Shown: piece after piece, positions 1 through 7,310 of the stretch
Numbering within the stretch: the stretch's first letter is position 1
How the letters are laid out: each line of letters begins with the position of its first letter
Origin: Castellaniella sp. UBA6218
GTDB taxonomy: Bacteria > Pseudomonadota > Gammaproteobacteria > Burkholderiales > Burkholderiaceae_B
Direction of reading: 5' to 3'
NCBI GenBank assembly: GCA_002421865.1
Contig: DISE01000048.1
Location: 17,009-42,187 of the forward strand
DNA: 25,179 bases
Translations under genes and position numbers: made by a program
Notes under the pieces: model-generated
What the model saw: the letters and a program-made list of their open reading frames with translations, nothing else
Told to the model about the DNA's origin: nothing
Database searches by the model: none

Positions 1-545
1 TACAGCGGCGAGCCGACCACGCGCAGCTTCATGCCCTTGACGTCCTCGGGGGTCTTGACCTCGCGCGCGGAATTGGAGAGCTGGCGGTAGCCGTTCTCGC
101 CCCAGGCGAGCGGCACCACGCCCTTCTTCGACAGGATGCCGAACAGTTCCTTGCCGACCTTGCCCTGGGTCAGCGCGTCGATGGCGGCATAGTCGGGCAT
201 CAGGAAGGGCAGGGAGAACAGGTTCAGTTCCTTGACCTGGGGAGACCAGTTGATGGTCGAGCCGATGGCCATGTCGATCACGCCCTGGCGGATGGCGGTG
301 AATTCGCGTGTCTGGTCGCCCTGGACCAGGGAAGTGCCCGGGTAGACCTTGATGTTGATGCGGCCGTTGGTGCGCTCGCGCACCAGGTCGGACCAGATCA
401 CCGCGCCCTGGCCCCAGGGGAAGTTGGTGCCCACCACGATGGACAGTTTGTATTCGGACTTGTAGTCGGCCGCCTGGGCCGGCAGGGCGGCCGCCAGGGC
501 CGTGAAGGCCAGGGCGGCGGCGCCGATGAGTCGCATGAAACGCAT
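1..545 (-). CDS. TRAP transporter substrate-binding protein, DctP family (partial, C-terminus beyond left edge)
   Basis: Periplasmic solute-binding component of a tripartite ATP-independent transporter, expected to capture an organic acid and deliver it to the DctQM pair encoded just upstream. Only 181 residues lie in the window. Residues 1-25 form a signal peptide (basic start, alanine/leucine core, cleavage after PAQA). The mature part shows the DctP pattern: a strand with IVVGTNF, a GVIDMAIGS segment, SLPFLMPDY, PLAWGENGYRQLSN, and GMKLRV, whose Arg175 is at the position that in this family usually binds the substrate carboxylate. The start at 545 is preceded by GAGGAG at good spacing; a second Met three codons in is less well placed. 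It is the last gene of the operon, 30 bp after DctM. Substrate cannot be told from this fragment. Confidence 0.93.
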   Translation of the reverse strand, partial: MRFMRLIGAAALAFTALAAALPAQAADYKSEYKLSIVVGTNFPWGQGAVIWSDLVRERTNGRINIKVYPGTSLVQGDQTREFTAIRQGVIDMAIGSTINWSPQVKELNLFSLPFLMPDYAAIDALTQGKVGKELFGILSKKGVVPLAWGENGYRQLSNSAREVKTPEDVKGMKLRVVGSPL

Positions 546-575
546 GTCGGTCTCCTCTGTGAAAATTGTTGTGCT

Positions 576-1874
576 TCAGTATCCCAGATAATGCGGCAGC
601 CAGAGTGCGATCTGCGGGAAAATCGCGACCAGGATCAGGGCGCAGAGCATGCCGCCCACCATCCACAGGACCCAGGGCGTCGTGCTTTCCATCGGGATCC
701 GGGCGATCTTGCTGGAGACCATCAGGTTGACGGCCACCGGCGGCGTGAACTGACCCACCGCGACCATCAGCGTCAGCACCACGCCCAGCCACACCAGATC
801 CCAGCCGAAGGCCTGGGCGACCGGCTGGATCAGCGGCACGAAGATCAGGAAGATCGAAATCCCGTCCAGGAACATGCCCGCCACGATCAGCAGCAGGACC
901 AGCAGCGTCAGGACGCTGTAGGAGCCCAGTCCGGAATGCACGATGGCGTTCGTGATCGGGTCGATGATCGACAGGGTGGAAAGCGACCAGGCGAAGATCC
1001 CCGCCAGGGTGACGATCAGCATGATGACGGCGGACAGTTCGCCCGCCTCGCGCAGAATCGGGAACAGGTCGCGCAGGCGGATGGTGCGATGCACGCACAG
1101 GCCGATGAACAGGCCGTAGAACACGGCGACCACGGCGGCTTCGGTGGGTGTGAAGTAGCCCATGCGCATGCCGCCCAGAATGATGACGGGGGCGGCCAGG
1201 CCGGGGATGGCCTCGAACAGGCTGCGCCAGAAGGGCGGTCGGGGTTCGGCGCGGGCGGCGGCGCCCATCCGGTGGCGGCGGGCCAGCCAGACGGCCGGGA
1301 TGATCAGTCCGATGCCGGCCAGGATGCCCGGGAACATGCCCGCTGCGAACAGCGCGGGCACCGAGGCCTGCGGCACCAGGATCGAATAGACGATCATGGC
1401 GATCGAGGGCGGGATCAGGATGTCGGTGGCCGCGCCCGCCGCCACTACGCTGGCCGAGTAGGCGGGGGGATAGCCGGCGCGGTTCATGGCGCCGATCATG
1501 ATGGCGCCCACGGCGGCGGCGCAGGCGGGGCCGGATCCGGAGATTCCGCCCAGGAACATGGCGACGGTGATGGCGACCACGGCCAGCATGCCGGGGCCGT
1601 TGCCGGTGATGGACTGGGCCAGGCGCACCAGCCTGGCGGCGACGCCCGAGCGGTCGAAGATCGAGCCCACCAGCACGAACATGGGGATGGCCAGCAAAGG
1701 GTATTTGGCCAGGCCGGCGTAGAAGCTCTGCGAGACCGCCATGAGGCCGAACCAGTGGGTGTCGGGATTGGCCAGGGCGATGGCCAGCGTGCCGGCCGCC
1801 CCCAGGGCGATGCCCACGGGCACGCCGATGACCATCAGCACGATGAAGAGCGCGAACAGCAGGGTGGGAATCAT
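576..1874 (-). CDS. TRAP transporter large permease subunit, DctM family
   Basis: Large inner-membrane subunit that forms the Na+-coupled translocation pathway of a TRAP transporter. It is 432 residues, a normal length for DctM, and almost entirely hydrophobic with about a dozen membrane segments. Family signatures include the N-terminal IGVPVGIALG, the KYPLLAIPMFVLVGSIF segment, GGISGSGPACAAAVGAI, DILIPPSIAMIVYS, the YFTPTEAAVVAVFYGL motif and a late GQFTPPVAVNLMV loop. I place the start at 1874, not at the longer reading-frame start at 1961. The N-terminus then begins with MIPTLLFALF as in homologues, and the ATG overlaps the TGA of DctQ by 4 bp (ATGA), a usual translational coupling. It lies between DctQ and DctP. 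Confidence 0.94.
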   Translation of the reverse strand: MIPTLLFALFIVLMVIGVPVGIALGAAGTLAIALANPDTHWFGLMAVSQSFYAGLAKYPLLAIPMFVLVGSIFDRSGVAARLVRLAQSITGNGPGMLAVVAITVAMFLGGISGSGPACAAAVGAIMIGAMNRAGYPPAYSASVVAAGAATDILIPPSIAMIVYSILVPQASVPALFAAGMFPGILAGIGLIIPAVWLARRHRMGAAARAEPRPPFWRSLFEAIPGLAAPVIILGGMRMGYFTPTEAAVVAVFYGLFIGLCVHRTIRLRDLFPILREAGELSAVIMLIVTLAGIFAWSLSTLSIIDPITNAIVHSGLGSYSVLTLLVLLLIVAGMFLDGISIFLIFVPLIQPVAQAFGWDLVWLGVVLTLMVAVGQFTPPVAVNLMVSSKIARIPMESTTPWVLWMVGGMLCALILVAIFPQIALWLPHYLGY

Positions 1875-2404
1875 GCAGGCCGCCCCCAGGCGCGCCGCAG
1901 GATGCCGGCCAGCCGCAGGGTGATGACCGCCGACAGCACCGGCAGCCACATGGAATACCACCAGGTGGGCACGCCGATGGCCGGGGAAGTGTCGCCCCAG
2001 TTGTATTCATCCAGGGCCATGCGGCCCAGCAGGACGGTCAGGCCGGCGAAGAACAGCAGCGACACGGCGCCCGCCGCCAGGGCGAAGCGCCGCCGCCGCG
2101 CGGGACTGCCACCGTCGGCCAGCAGCTCGATGCGGATGTGCAGCAGGCGCACAAAGGCCGACGAGCTGGCGCTCAGGGTCAGCACGATCAGCAGGAAAAC
2201 GGAGATTTCCTCGGTCCAGGCGAAGGATTCGGCCGTCAGGTAGCGGACGATCACGTTGGCCAGGGTGATGCAGGCCAGGGCACCCAGGGTCAGCACGGTC
2301 AGCCAGTCCTCGAATCGCAGGGAGACGCGCAGAGGGGGAGCGGGGGGCGGCGCGGTGCCGGGCGGGTCTTTGGAGTCAGGATCGGCGGCGTGGGCGTCGG
2401 GCAT
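1871..2404 (-). CDS. TRAP transporter small permease subunit, DctQ family
   Basis: Small inner-membrane subunit of the TRAP transporter, 177 residues. After a proline-rich cytoplasmic N-terminus (about residues 1-30, including GTAPPPAPPL) come four membrane segments. The DctQ hallmark is visible: a first helix ending in NVIVRY, then SFAWTEEISVFLLIVLT, then a segment with HIRIELLAD. It is the first gene of the DctQ-DctM-DctP operon and overlaps DctM by 4 bp. No clear Shine-Dalgarno sequence precedes its ATG. Sequence identity alone does not give the substrate. Confidence 0.9.
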   Translation of the reverse strand: MPDAHAADPDSKDPPGTAPPPAPPLRVSLRFEDWLTVLTLGALACITLANVIVRYLTAESFAWTEEISVFLLIVLTLSASSSAFVRLLHIRIELLADGGSPARRRRFALAAGAVSLLFFAGLTVLLGRMALDEYNWGDTSPAIGVPTWWYSMWLPVLSAVITLRLAGILRRAWGRPA

Positions 2405-2445
2405 GGATCGTGTGCAGCGGGTGGCGGGCCGGAGGGCGACAATGA

Positions 2446-2473
2446 ATCCTACTGCGAAATGACCCGCTTGCCA
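2446..2473 (-). promoter_or_regulatory. Candidate sigma-70 promoter for the first TRAP operon
   Basis: Read on the minus strand, TGGCAA (2473-2468) is followed after 16 bp by TAGGAT (2451-2446), about 40 bp before the DctQ start. Both boxes are only moderate matches to the consensus, so this is a weak prediction in the 93-bp gap between the SET-domain gene and DctQ. No regulator gene is adjacent. Confidence 0.25.
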
Positions 2474-2497
2474 GTCAGTATGAGTACGGACACCGGC

Positions 2498-2968
2498 TCA
2501 GGATGCGTCCGGCAATGCCAGCATCGTGCCCCGGCATCCGGGCGCGCCGCAGCGGCAGCGGTAATGGCGTTTCAGCGTGCGTGTGAGCGGCTCGTCGATC
2601 ACCAGGCCGTAGTCGTAGAGCAGTTCCTCGTTCGCCGGGATGTCGCGCAGGGCGTAGATCGCCACGCGCGTGCCGGCGTCGTTTTCGCGCGCCTCGCAGT
2701 TGGGCGCGCAGCCGTGGTTGATCCAGCGGGCGTCGTTGCCGCGCTGGCCGCCGTCGATCACCCCGCCGCCGCTGAGCGCGAAATAGAAGGTGTGATAGGG
2801 GTCGTCCGGGTTGACCGGCCAGCGGGCGTCGGCCTGCTCCGCCGTCAGGCGGCGGCCCGCATAGTCCAGGATCCGGGTGCCGGCGGGGATGTCGCGGGCG
2901 GCGAAGACGCCGGTGCCGTGCAGAGGCGAGACGCGCACGACGTGCCAGGGCGAACGGGGAGGGGCCAT
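2498..2968 (-). CDS. SET domain-containing protein (putative protein-lysine methyltransferase)
   Basis: A 156-residue stand-alone SET domain, a fold that transfers methyl groups from S-adenosylmethionine to lysine side chains. Visible motifs, in order, are GTGVFA (18-23) for cofactor binding, WINHGCAPNC (82-91) corresponding to the NHxCxPNC core, YDYG (118-121) carrying the usual catalytic tyrosine, and a post-SET zinc cluster with Cys138, Cys140 and Cys145 that would use Cys91 as fourth ligand. All expected catalytic parts are present, so it is probably active. No signal peptide, so cytoplasmic. The ATG at 2968 gives the normal SET start; the frame stays open far upstream over the antisense of the next gene, which I regard as a shadow. 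Its substrate is unknown. It is divergent from the acetolactate synthase gene. Confidence 0.87.
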   Translation of the reverse strand: MAPPRSPWHVVRVSPLHGTGVFAARDIPAGTRILDYAGRRLTAEQADARWPVNPDDPYHTFYFALSGGGVIDGGQRGNDARWINHGCAPNCEARENDAGTRVAIYALRDIPANEELLYDYGLVIDEPLTRTLKRHYRCRCGAPGCRGTMLALPDAS

Positions 2969-3051
2969 CGGATGCGATCGGGAAGAGGCTGGATGGAAAA
3001 GGGATAAACTGGCCCTCATTATCCTTGGGATGTTCCACGCAAGTCCACTCG

Positions 3052-3074
3052 CCCCGGCGGCGATCCCGCCGGGG
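3052..3074 (+). promoter_or_regulatory. Strong GC hairpin in the acetolactate synthase 5' region
   Basis: CCCCGGCGG (3052-3060) and CCGCCGGGG (3066-3074) form a perfect 9-bp stem around a 5-base loop, ending 59 bp before the acetolactate synthase start codon. No U-run follows, so it is not a normal intrinsic terminator. A smaller inverted repeat, GGATAA/TTATCC, lies upstream at 3002-3024. A leader structure or operator is possible; no function is shown. Confidence 0.35.
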
Positions 3075-3133
3075 GCCGCCGCGCACGAGGGGCCGGCGCG
3101 GCATCCCCGATCCTTCCGCCCAGGTGACCGCCC

Positions 3134-4903
3134 GTGAACGCCCCTACCGCCGCCCATGCCGCCGCATCCAACCCCGTTCTCGACCGCAATGGCGCCGAGG
3201 TCCTGCTGGATACCCTGATCGCCCTGGGTGTGGATACGGTGTTCGGCTATCCGGGCGGCGCGGTGCTGCCGCTGTACGACGCCCTGTACGCCGAGCCGCG
3301 CATCCGTCATATCCTGGTGCGCCACGAACAGGCGGCGATGCACGCCGCCGAGGGCTATGCGCGCTCCACGGGCCGGCCCGGCGTGGTCTTCGTGACCTCG
3401 GGTCCGGGCATGGCGAACACCACCACCGGCCTGCTGGATGCGCTGTGCGATTCGATCCCGGTGCTGTGCGTCAGCGGCCAGGTGGCGACCGGCGCCATCG
3501 GCACCGACGCCTTCCAGGAATGCGACGCGGTCGGCATTTCGCGCCCGGTCACCAAGTGGAACGCACAGGTGCGCCGTTCCGAGGACATCGCCGATCTGGC
3601 GGCCAAGGCCCTGCGCCTGACGCGCGCCGGCCGGCCCGGTCCGGTGCTGCTGGATTTCCCGAAGGACCTGCAGATCGCCCGGGTGCCGCCGGAGCGCGCC
3701 GTCGCAACCGCGGAACCCGAGGCCGCCGCCGAACCGTTGGCGCCCGTGACTGAAGCCGCGCTCAAGCGCGCCGCCGCGTTGATCGCCCGCGCCCGACGCC
3801 CGGTGTTCTACGGCGGGGGCGGCCTGATCAATTCGGGCCTCGACGCCTGCCATGCCTTTCGCGGCCTGGTGCAGGCGACGGGCGCGCCCTGCACCCTGAC
3901 GCTGATGGGCCTGGGCGCCTACCCCGCAGGCGACGCGCAATTCCTGGGCATGCTCGGCATGCACGGCACGCTGCAGGCGAACCTGGCCATGCATCACGCG
4001 GACCTGATCGTCTGCGTGGGCGCGCGCTTCGACGACCGCATCACCGGCCGGTTGTCGGATTTCTGCCCGCACGCCGACAAGATCCATCTGGACATCGATC
4101 CGGCCTCGATCGACAAGGTCGTGCGCGCCGACGTGGCGCTGGTGGGCGACTGCTATCCGCTGCTGCGCGCCCTGCACAAGGAACTGGGGCAGTACCCGCT
4201 GGAATCCGGGCGCCTGGACGAATGGTGGCGGCGCATCGCCGTCTGGCAGGCGCGGGACTGCCTGAAATTCCCGCCTTCTGACGAGGTCATCCTGCCCCAG
4301 GATCTGATGCGGCGCATCGACCGGCTGCTGGCCGGGCGCGACGCCGTCGTGTCCACCGACGTGGGCCAGCACCAGATGTGGGCGGCCCAGTACATCGGCA
4401 TCGACCGGCCCAACCGCTGGCTGACCTCCGGCGGGGCGGGCACCATGGGCTACGGGCTGCCGGCCGCCATCGGCGCGCAGATCGCGCATCCGGACAAGCC
4501 GGTGGTCTGCGTCAGCGGCGACGCGTCCGTGCTGATGAACATCCAGGAACTGGCCACGGCCACGCAGCATCGCGCCCCGGTCAAGCTGATCCTGTGCAAC
4601 AACGGCCACATGGGCATGGTGCGCCAGTGGCAGGAACTGATCCACGAAGGCCGCTACAGCCACAGCTACAACGCCTCGATCCCGGATTTCGTGGCGCTGG
4701 CCGGGGCGTTCGGCTGGGGCGCGGCGCGGGTCGAGCACCCGCGCGACCTGGACGCCGCGCTGGCCGCCTGCATGGCGCACGATGGCCCGTATTTCCTGGA
4801 CGTGGCGGTGGTGCCGCTGCAGAACTGCTTTCCGATGATGCCAGCCGGCTACGGACACCAGCAGGTGATGCTGTCAGAGGACACCTGGTACGTCGAAGAA
4901 TGA
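3134..4903 (+). CDS. ilvB: Acetolactate synthase (acetohydroxyacid synthase), biosynthetic-type catalytic subunit
   Basis: Thiamine diphosphate and FAD enzyme that condenses two pyruvates, or pyruvate with 2-ketobutyrate, in valine, leucine and isoleucine synthesis. The 589 residues match a normal catalytic subunit. Motifs are GYPGGAVLPLYDAL (38-51), RHEQAAMHAAEGYAR (63-77) with catalytic Glu65, the FAD-type feature GTDAFQECD (123-131), GARFDDRITG, and the ThDP signature from GDAS (about 463) to NNGHMGMVRQWQ (about 489). The MVRQW segment and the RFDDR arginine are typical of true acetohydroxyacid synthases, and argue against the other ThDP enzymes of this superfamily. Notably there is no ilvN/ilvH regulatory subunit and no ilvC nearby: the next gene is convergent. 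It may be a second, unregulated isozyme or may borrow a small subunit from elsewhere. Confidence 0.92.
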   Translation: MNAPTAAHAAASNPVLDRNGAEVLLDTLIALGVDTVFGYPGGAVLPLYDALYAEPRIRHILVRHEQAAMHAAEGYARSTGRPGVVFVTSGPGMANTTTGLLDALCDSIPVLCVSGQVATGAIGTDAFQECDAVGISRPVTKWNAQVRRSEDIADLAAKALRLTRAGRPGPVLLDFPKDLQIARVPPERAVATAEPEAAAEPLAPVTEAALKRAAALIARARRPVFYGGGGLINSGLDACHAFRGLVQATGAPCTLTLMGLGAYPAGDAQFLGMLGMHGTLQANLAMHHADLIVCVGARFDDRITGRLSDFCPHADKIHLDIDPASIDKVVRADVALVGDCYPLLRALHKELGQYPLESGRLDEWWRRIAVWQARDCLKFPPSDEVILPQDLMRRIDRLLAGRDAVVSTDVGQHQMWAAQYIGIDRPNRWLTSGGAGTMGYGLPAAIGAQIAHPDKPVVCVSGDASVLMNIQELATATQHRAPVKLILCNNGHMGMVRQWQELIHEGRYSHSYNASIPDFVALAGAFGWGAARVEHPRDLDAALAACMAHDGPYFLDVAVVPLQNCFPMMPAGYGHQQVMLSEDTWYVEE

Positions 4904-4935
4904 ATCTTTCGGCGCCTGGGCTCGCCATACTGCGT

Positions 4936-4979
4936 TGCAAATCCTCGCGATAGTCTGACTATCGATGCGGTTTGCGCCT
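4936..4979. repeat. Intergenic palindrome in a larger imperfect inverted repeat
   Basis: CGATAGTC (4948-4955) and GACTATCG (4957-4964) form a perfect 8-bp inverted repeat around one base. The arms extend imperfectly outwards to GCAAA (left, from about 4937) and TTTGC (right, to about 4975). It fills most of the 123-bp gap between the convergent acetolactate synthase and short-chain dehydrogenase genes. It could act as a bidirectional terminator, although no T-run follows, or be a dispersed REP-like element. No second copy is visible in this window. Confidence 0.5.
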
Positions 4980-5026
4980 TGTCTGACAAGCCCATGCATC
5001 CGAAATAGCGGGGTTCTCAAGAAGCG

Positions 5027-5785
5027 TCACACACACCGGCCACCGTCCACCTCCAGACAGGCGCCGGTGATGAAGGACGCCTCGTCCGAGGCCAGATACA
5101 GGCAGGCGTGGGCGACGTCGTCCGGGGTGGAGAATCGCCCCAGCGGGATGCCGGCGGTGAATTTGGCGCGATTTTCGGGCGTGTCCGGCACTCCCATGAA
5201 TTCCGACAGCAGGCCGGTGGCGCCCACCACGGGGTTGACGCAGTTGACGCGGATGCGGTCCGGCCCCAGTTCGGCCGCCATCGAGCGGCTGGTGGTCACC
5301 ACGGCGCCTTTGGTGCCGTTGTACCAGGTCAGGCCGGGTCGCGGCCGGATGGCGGCGGTGGAGGCGATGTTCACGAACACGCCGCCGCCCTGCTGGCGGA
5401 AATGCGGCACGAAGGCCTGGGCGCTGAGATAGATGCTCTTGACGTTGATGGCGTAGATCCGGTCGAATTCGGCCTCGGTGACTTCGAGCATGGGCCGGTT
5501 CCGGTGCGTGGCCCCGGCATTGTTGACCACGATGTCCAGGCCGCCGAAATGCGCCAGGGTCTGTGTCAGCAGGCCGCGCATGCTGGCCGCGTCGGCGACG
5601 TCGACGTGCGCGAATTCGGCCTGGCCGCCGGCCGCGCGGATCTGGTCGACGGTCTCGCAGCCGTGTGCGTCGTGGATGTCGGCCACGACCACCCGGGCGC
5701 CCTCGCGGGCGAAGACCGAGGCGATTCCCCGGCCGAACCCGGAGCCGGCTCCGGTGACGATGGCAGTCTTGTCGCGCAGGCGCAT
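5027..5785 (-). CDS. SDR family NAD(P)-dependent oxidoreductase
   Basis: Classical short-chain dehydrogenase of 252 residues that oxidises an alcohol or reduces a ketone in the cytoplasm. It shows TGAGSGFG (11-18, nucleotide binding), Asp36 at the end of the second strand (which usually favours NAD over NADP), NNAG (88-91), Asn114, Ser142 and the YxxxK pair Tyr155/Lys159, so the catalytic set is complete. The C-terminus ITGACLEVDGGRCV is standard for the family. I choose the ATG at 5785, not the upstream one at 5806: GGAG lies 8 bp before it, and this leaves a 13-bp gap after the aldehyde dehydrogenase stop. Last gene of the dehydrogenase operon. Its substrate is unknown; the context suggests a hydroxy acid or an alcohol derived from it. 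Confidence 0.92.
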   Translation of the reverse strand: MRLRDKTAIVTGAGSGFGRGIASVFAREGARVVVADIHDAHGCETVDQIRAAGGQAEFAHVDVADAASMRGLLTQTLAHFGGLDIVVNNAGATHRNRPMLEVTEAEFDRIYAINVKSIYLSAQAFVPHFRQQGGGVFVNIASTAAIRPRPGLTWYNGTKGAVVTTSRSMAAELGPDRIRVNCVNPVVGATGLLSEFMGVPDTPENRAKFTAGIPLGRFSTPDDVAHACLYLASDEASFITGACLEVDGGRCV

Positions 5786-5792
5786 GTGTGTG

Positions 5793-5800
5793 TCTCCTTC
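5793..5800 (-). promoter_or_regulatory. Ribosome binding site that decides the SDR start
   Basis: Minus-strand GAAGGAGA, with GGAG 8 bases before the ATG at 5785. It overlaps the end of the aldehyde dehydrogenase gene and supports the shorter SDR start over the ATG at 5806. Confidence 0.7.
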
Positions 5801-7256
5801 AGGCATCCTGGCCGTAGCGGATCGCCACGGTCTTCAAGGCGGTGAATCCCAGCAGGGCTTCGAAGCCTTTCTCGCGGCCGTGGCCGCTGGACTTGACCCC
5901 GCCGAAAGGCAGTTCGACGCCGCCGCCGGCGCCATAATTGTTGATGAAGACCTGGCCGCAGCGCAGGTGGCGTGCCATCCGCAGTTGCCGCGCCCCGTCG
6001 CGGGTCCAGACGCCGGCCACCAGGCCGTAGTCGGTCGAATTGGCCAGGTCCAGGGCATGGGCCTCGTCGCGGAAGGCCTGCGTGATCAGGACCGGACCGA
6101 AAATTTCTTCGTGGGCCAGGACGCTGTCCTGCGGCACGGCGCGCAACAGTACGGCTTCCTGGTAATAGCCATCCGGCGGTGCGCCGTCCAGGATGCGCCC
6201 TCGCGCGGCCTCGGTCAGGCCTTCCCTGCGGGCGGTGTCCAGTATCGCGCGCACGCGGTCGTATTGTTTGCGGTTGACCAGCGGCCCCAGGTCGGCGTCC
6301 GATCCGGGCGGCCCCGCGCGCAGGGCGCGGAAACGTTCGGCCACGCGTTCGACGAAGGCGTCGTGGATGCTTTCGTGGACCAGCAGCCGGCTGCCCGCCG
6401 AGCAGGTCTGGCCGCTGTTCTGGATGATGGCGTTGACGATCACTGGCAGTGCGGCGTCCAGGTCGGCGTCGTCGAACACGATCTGCGGCGACTTGCCGCC
6501 CAGTTCGAGCACCACCGGGCAGTGATGCCGTGCGGCGGCTTCGGCGACCCGCTGGCCGGTGACAGTGGAGCCGGTGAAGGAGATGTGCCGGATGCCGGGG
6601 TGGGCGCTCAGGGCCGCGCCGGCTTCGGCGCCGTAGCCGGTGACGACGTTCAGCGCGCCGGGCGGAAAGCCCACCCGGGCGGCCATCTCGGCCAGGTACA
6701 GGGTGGACAGACTGGCGTCCTCGGCGGGCTTGACCACGCAGGCGTTGCCCGCCGCCAGGGACGCGCCGACGCTGCGGCCGAAGATCTGGACCGGGTAGTT
6801 CCAGGGGATGATGTGGCCGGTGACGCCGTGCGGTTCGCGCACCGTCATCACCAGGGTGCCGACGTCGTAGGGCAGGGTCTCGCCGTGCAGCTTGTCGCAG
6901 GCGCCTGCGTAGTATTCGAAATAGCGCGCCAGGGCGAGGACGTCGTTGCGCGCGGTGCGCAGCGTCTTGCCGGTGTCGCGCGCCTCGATGCCGGCCAGTT
7001 CGTCGGCGTGTTCCAGCACGGCGCGGCCCCAGGCCGCCAGCAGACGCCCACGGTCGCGGGCGCAGGTCAGCGCCCAGGGGCCGTCGAAGTGTTCGCCCAT
7101 CGCCGCCTGGGCGGCCCGGACCGCCTGATCGATGTCTTCCGCCGAGCCCCGGGCGATGTGGTCGAAGGCCTGTCCGTCCGCGGGGTCGATGACCGGAATC
7201 GTGCGGTCGTCCGGCGCGGGCCGGCGGGTGTTGGCGATGAAGTGATGGGCTGGCAT
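5799..7256 (-). CDS. Aldehyde dehydrogenase family protein
   Basis: NAD(P)-dependent oxidation of an aldehyde to a carboxylic acid, cytoplasmic. 485 residues, the usual length. Catalytic and cofactor elements are all present: PWNYP with Asn153, KPAED with Lys176, the FTGSTVTG turn (228-235), ELGGKSPQIV with general base Glu251, GQTCSAGSR with nucleophile Cys285, and EIFGPV near the end. The overall pattern resembles the betaine-aldehyde/phenylacetaldehyde-type ALDH class, but the substrate cannot be read from sequence. It sits between the tartrate-type dehydrogenase (54-bp gap) and the SDR (13-bp gap) in one minus-strand operon. The 54-bp gap carries two direct copies of GGCGGAGGGTG (7269-7279 and 7299-7309) of unknown meaning. 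Confidence 0.93.
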   Translation of the reverse strand: MPAHHFIANTRRPAPDDRTIPVIDPADGQAFDHIARGSAEDIDQAVRAAQAAMGEHFDGPWALTCARDRGRLLAAWGRAVLEHADELAGIEARDTGKTLRTARNDVLALARYFEYYAGACDKLHGETLPYDVGTLVMTVREPHGVTGHIIPWNYPVQIFGRSVGASLAAGNACVVKPAEDASLSTLYLAEMAARVGFPPGALNVVTGYGAEAGAALSAHPGIRHISFTGSTVTGQRVAEAAARHHCPVVLELGGKSPQIVFDDADLDAALPVIVNAIIQNSGQTCSAGSRLLVHESIHDAFVERVAERFRALRAGPPGSDADLGPLVNRKQYDRVRAILDTARREGLTEAARGRILDGAPPDGYYQEAVLLRAVPQDSVLAHEEIFGPVLITQAFRDEAHALDLANSTDYGLVAGVWTRDGARQLRMARHLRCGQVFINNYGAGGGVELPFGGVKSSGHGREKGFEALLGFTALKTVAIRYGQDA

Positions 7257-7310
7257 GAAAGGATTTCCGGCGGAGGGTGGTGTCGTGAGGGCCTGATTGG
7301 CGGAGGGTGT

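Noticed and set aside
591..2243. Long open frame opposite the first TRAP operon
   Set aside because: It is the antisense shadow of GC-rich codons of DctM and DctQ: composition is dominated by His, Gln, Asp, Gly and Arg, with no domain, while the other strand encodes clear TRAP permeases.
3009..3026. Leu/Ile-rich stretch (LALIIL) as an attenuation leader peptide for acetolactate synthase
   Set aside because: There is no start codon close upstream in that frame, the frame runs on past the synthase start without a short stop, and the following hairpin lacks a T-run.
2969..4858. N-terminal extension of the SET-domain protein to about 786 residues
   Set aside because: The upstream part is antisense to acetolactate synthase and has shadow-type composition; the SET domain begins naturally at the ATG at 2968.
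7269..7309. Direct repeat GGCGGAGGGTG between two dehydrogenase genes as a regulator site
   Set aside because: Eleven GC-rich bases within an operon gap; no symmetry, no promoter and no regulator nearby, so chance or small duplication is enough.
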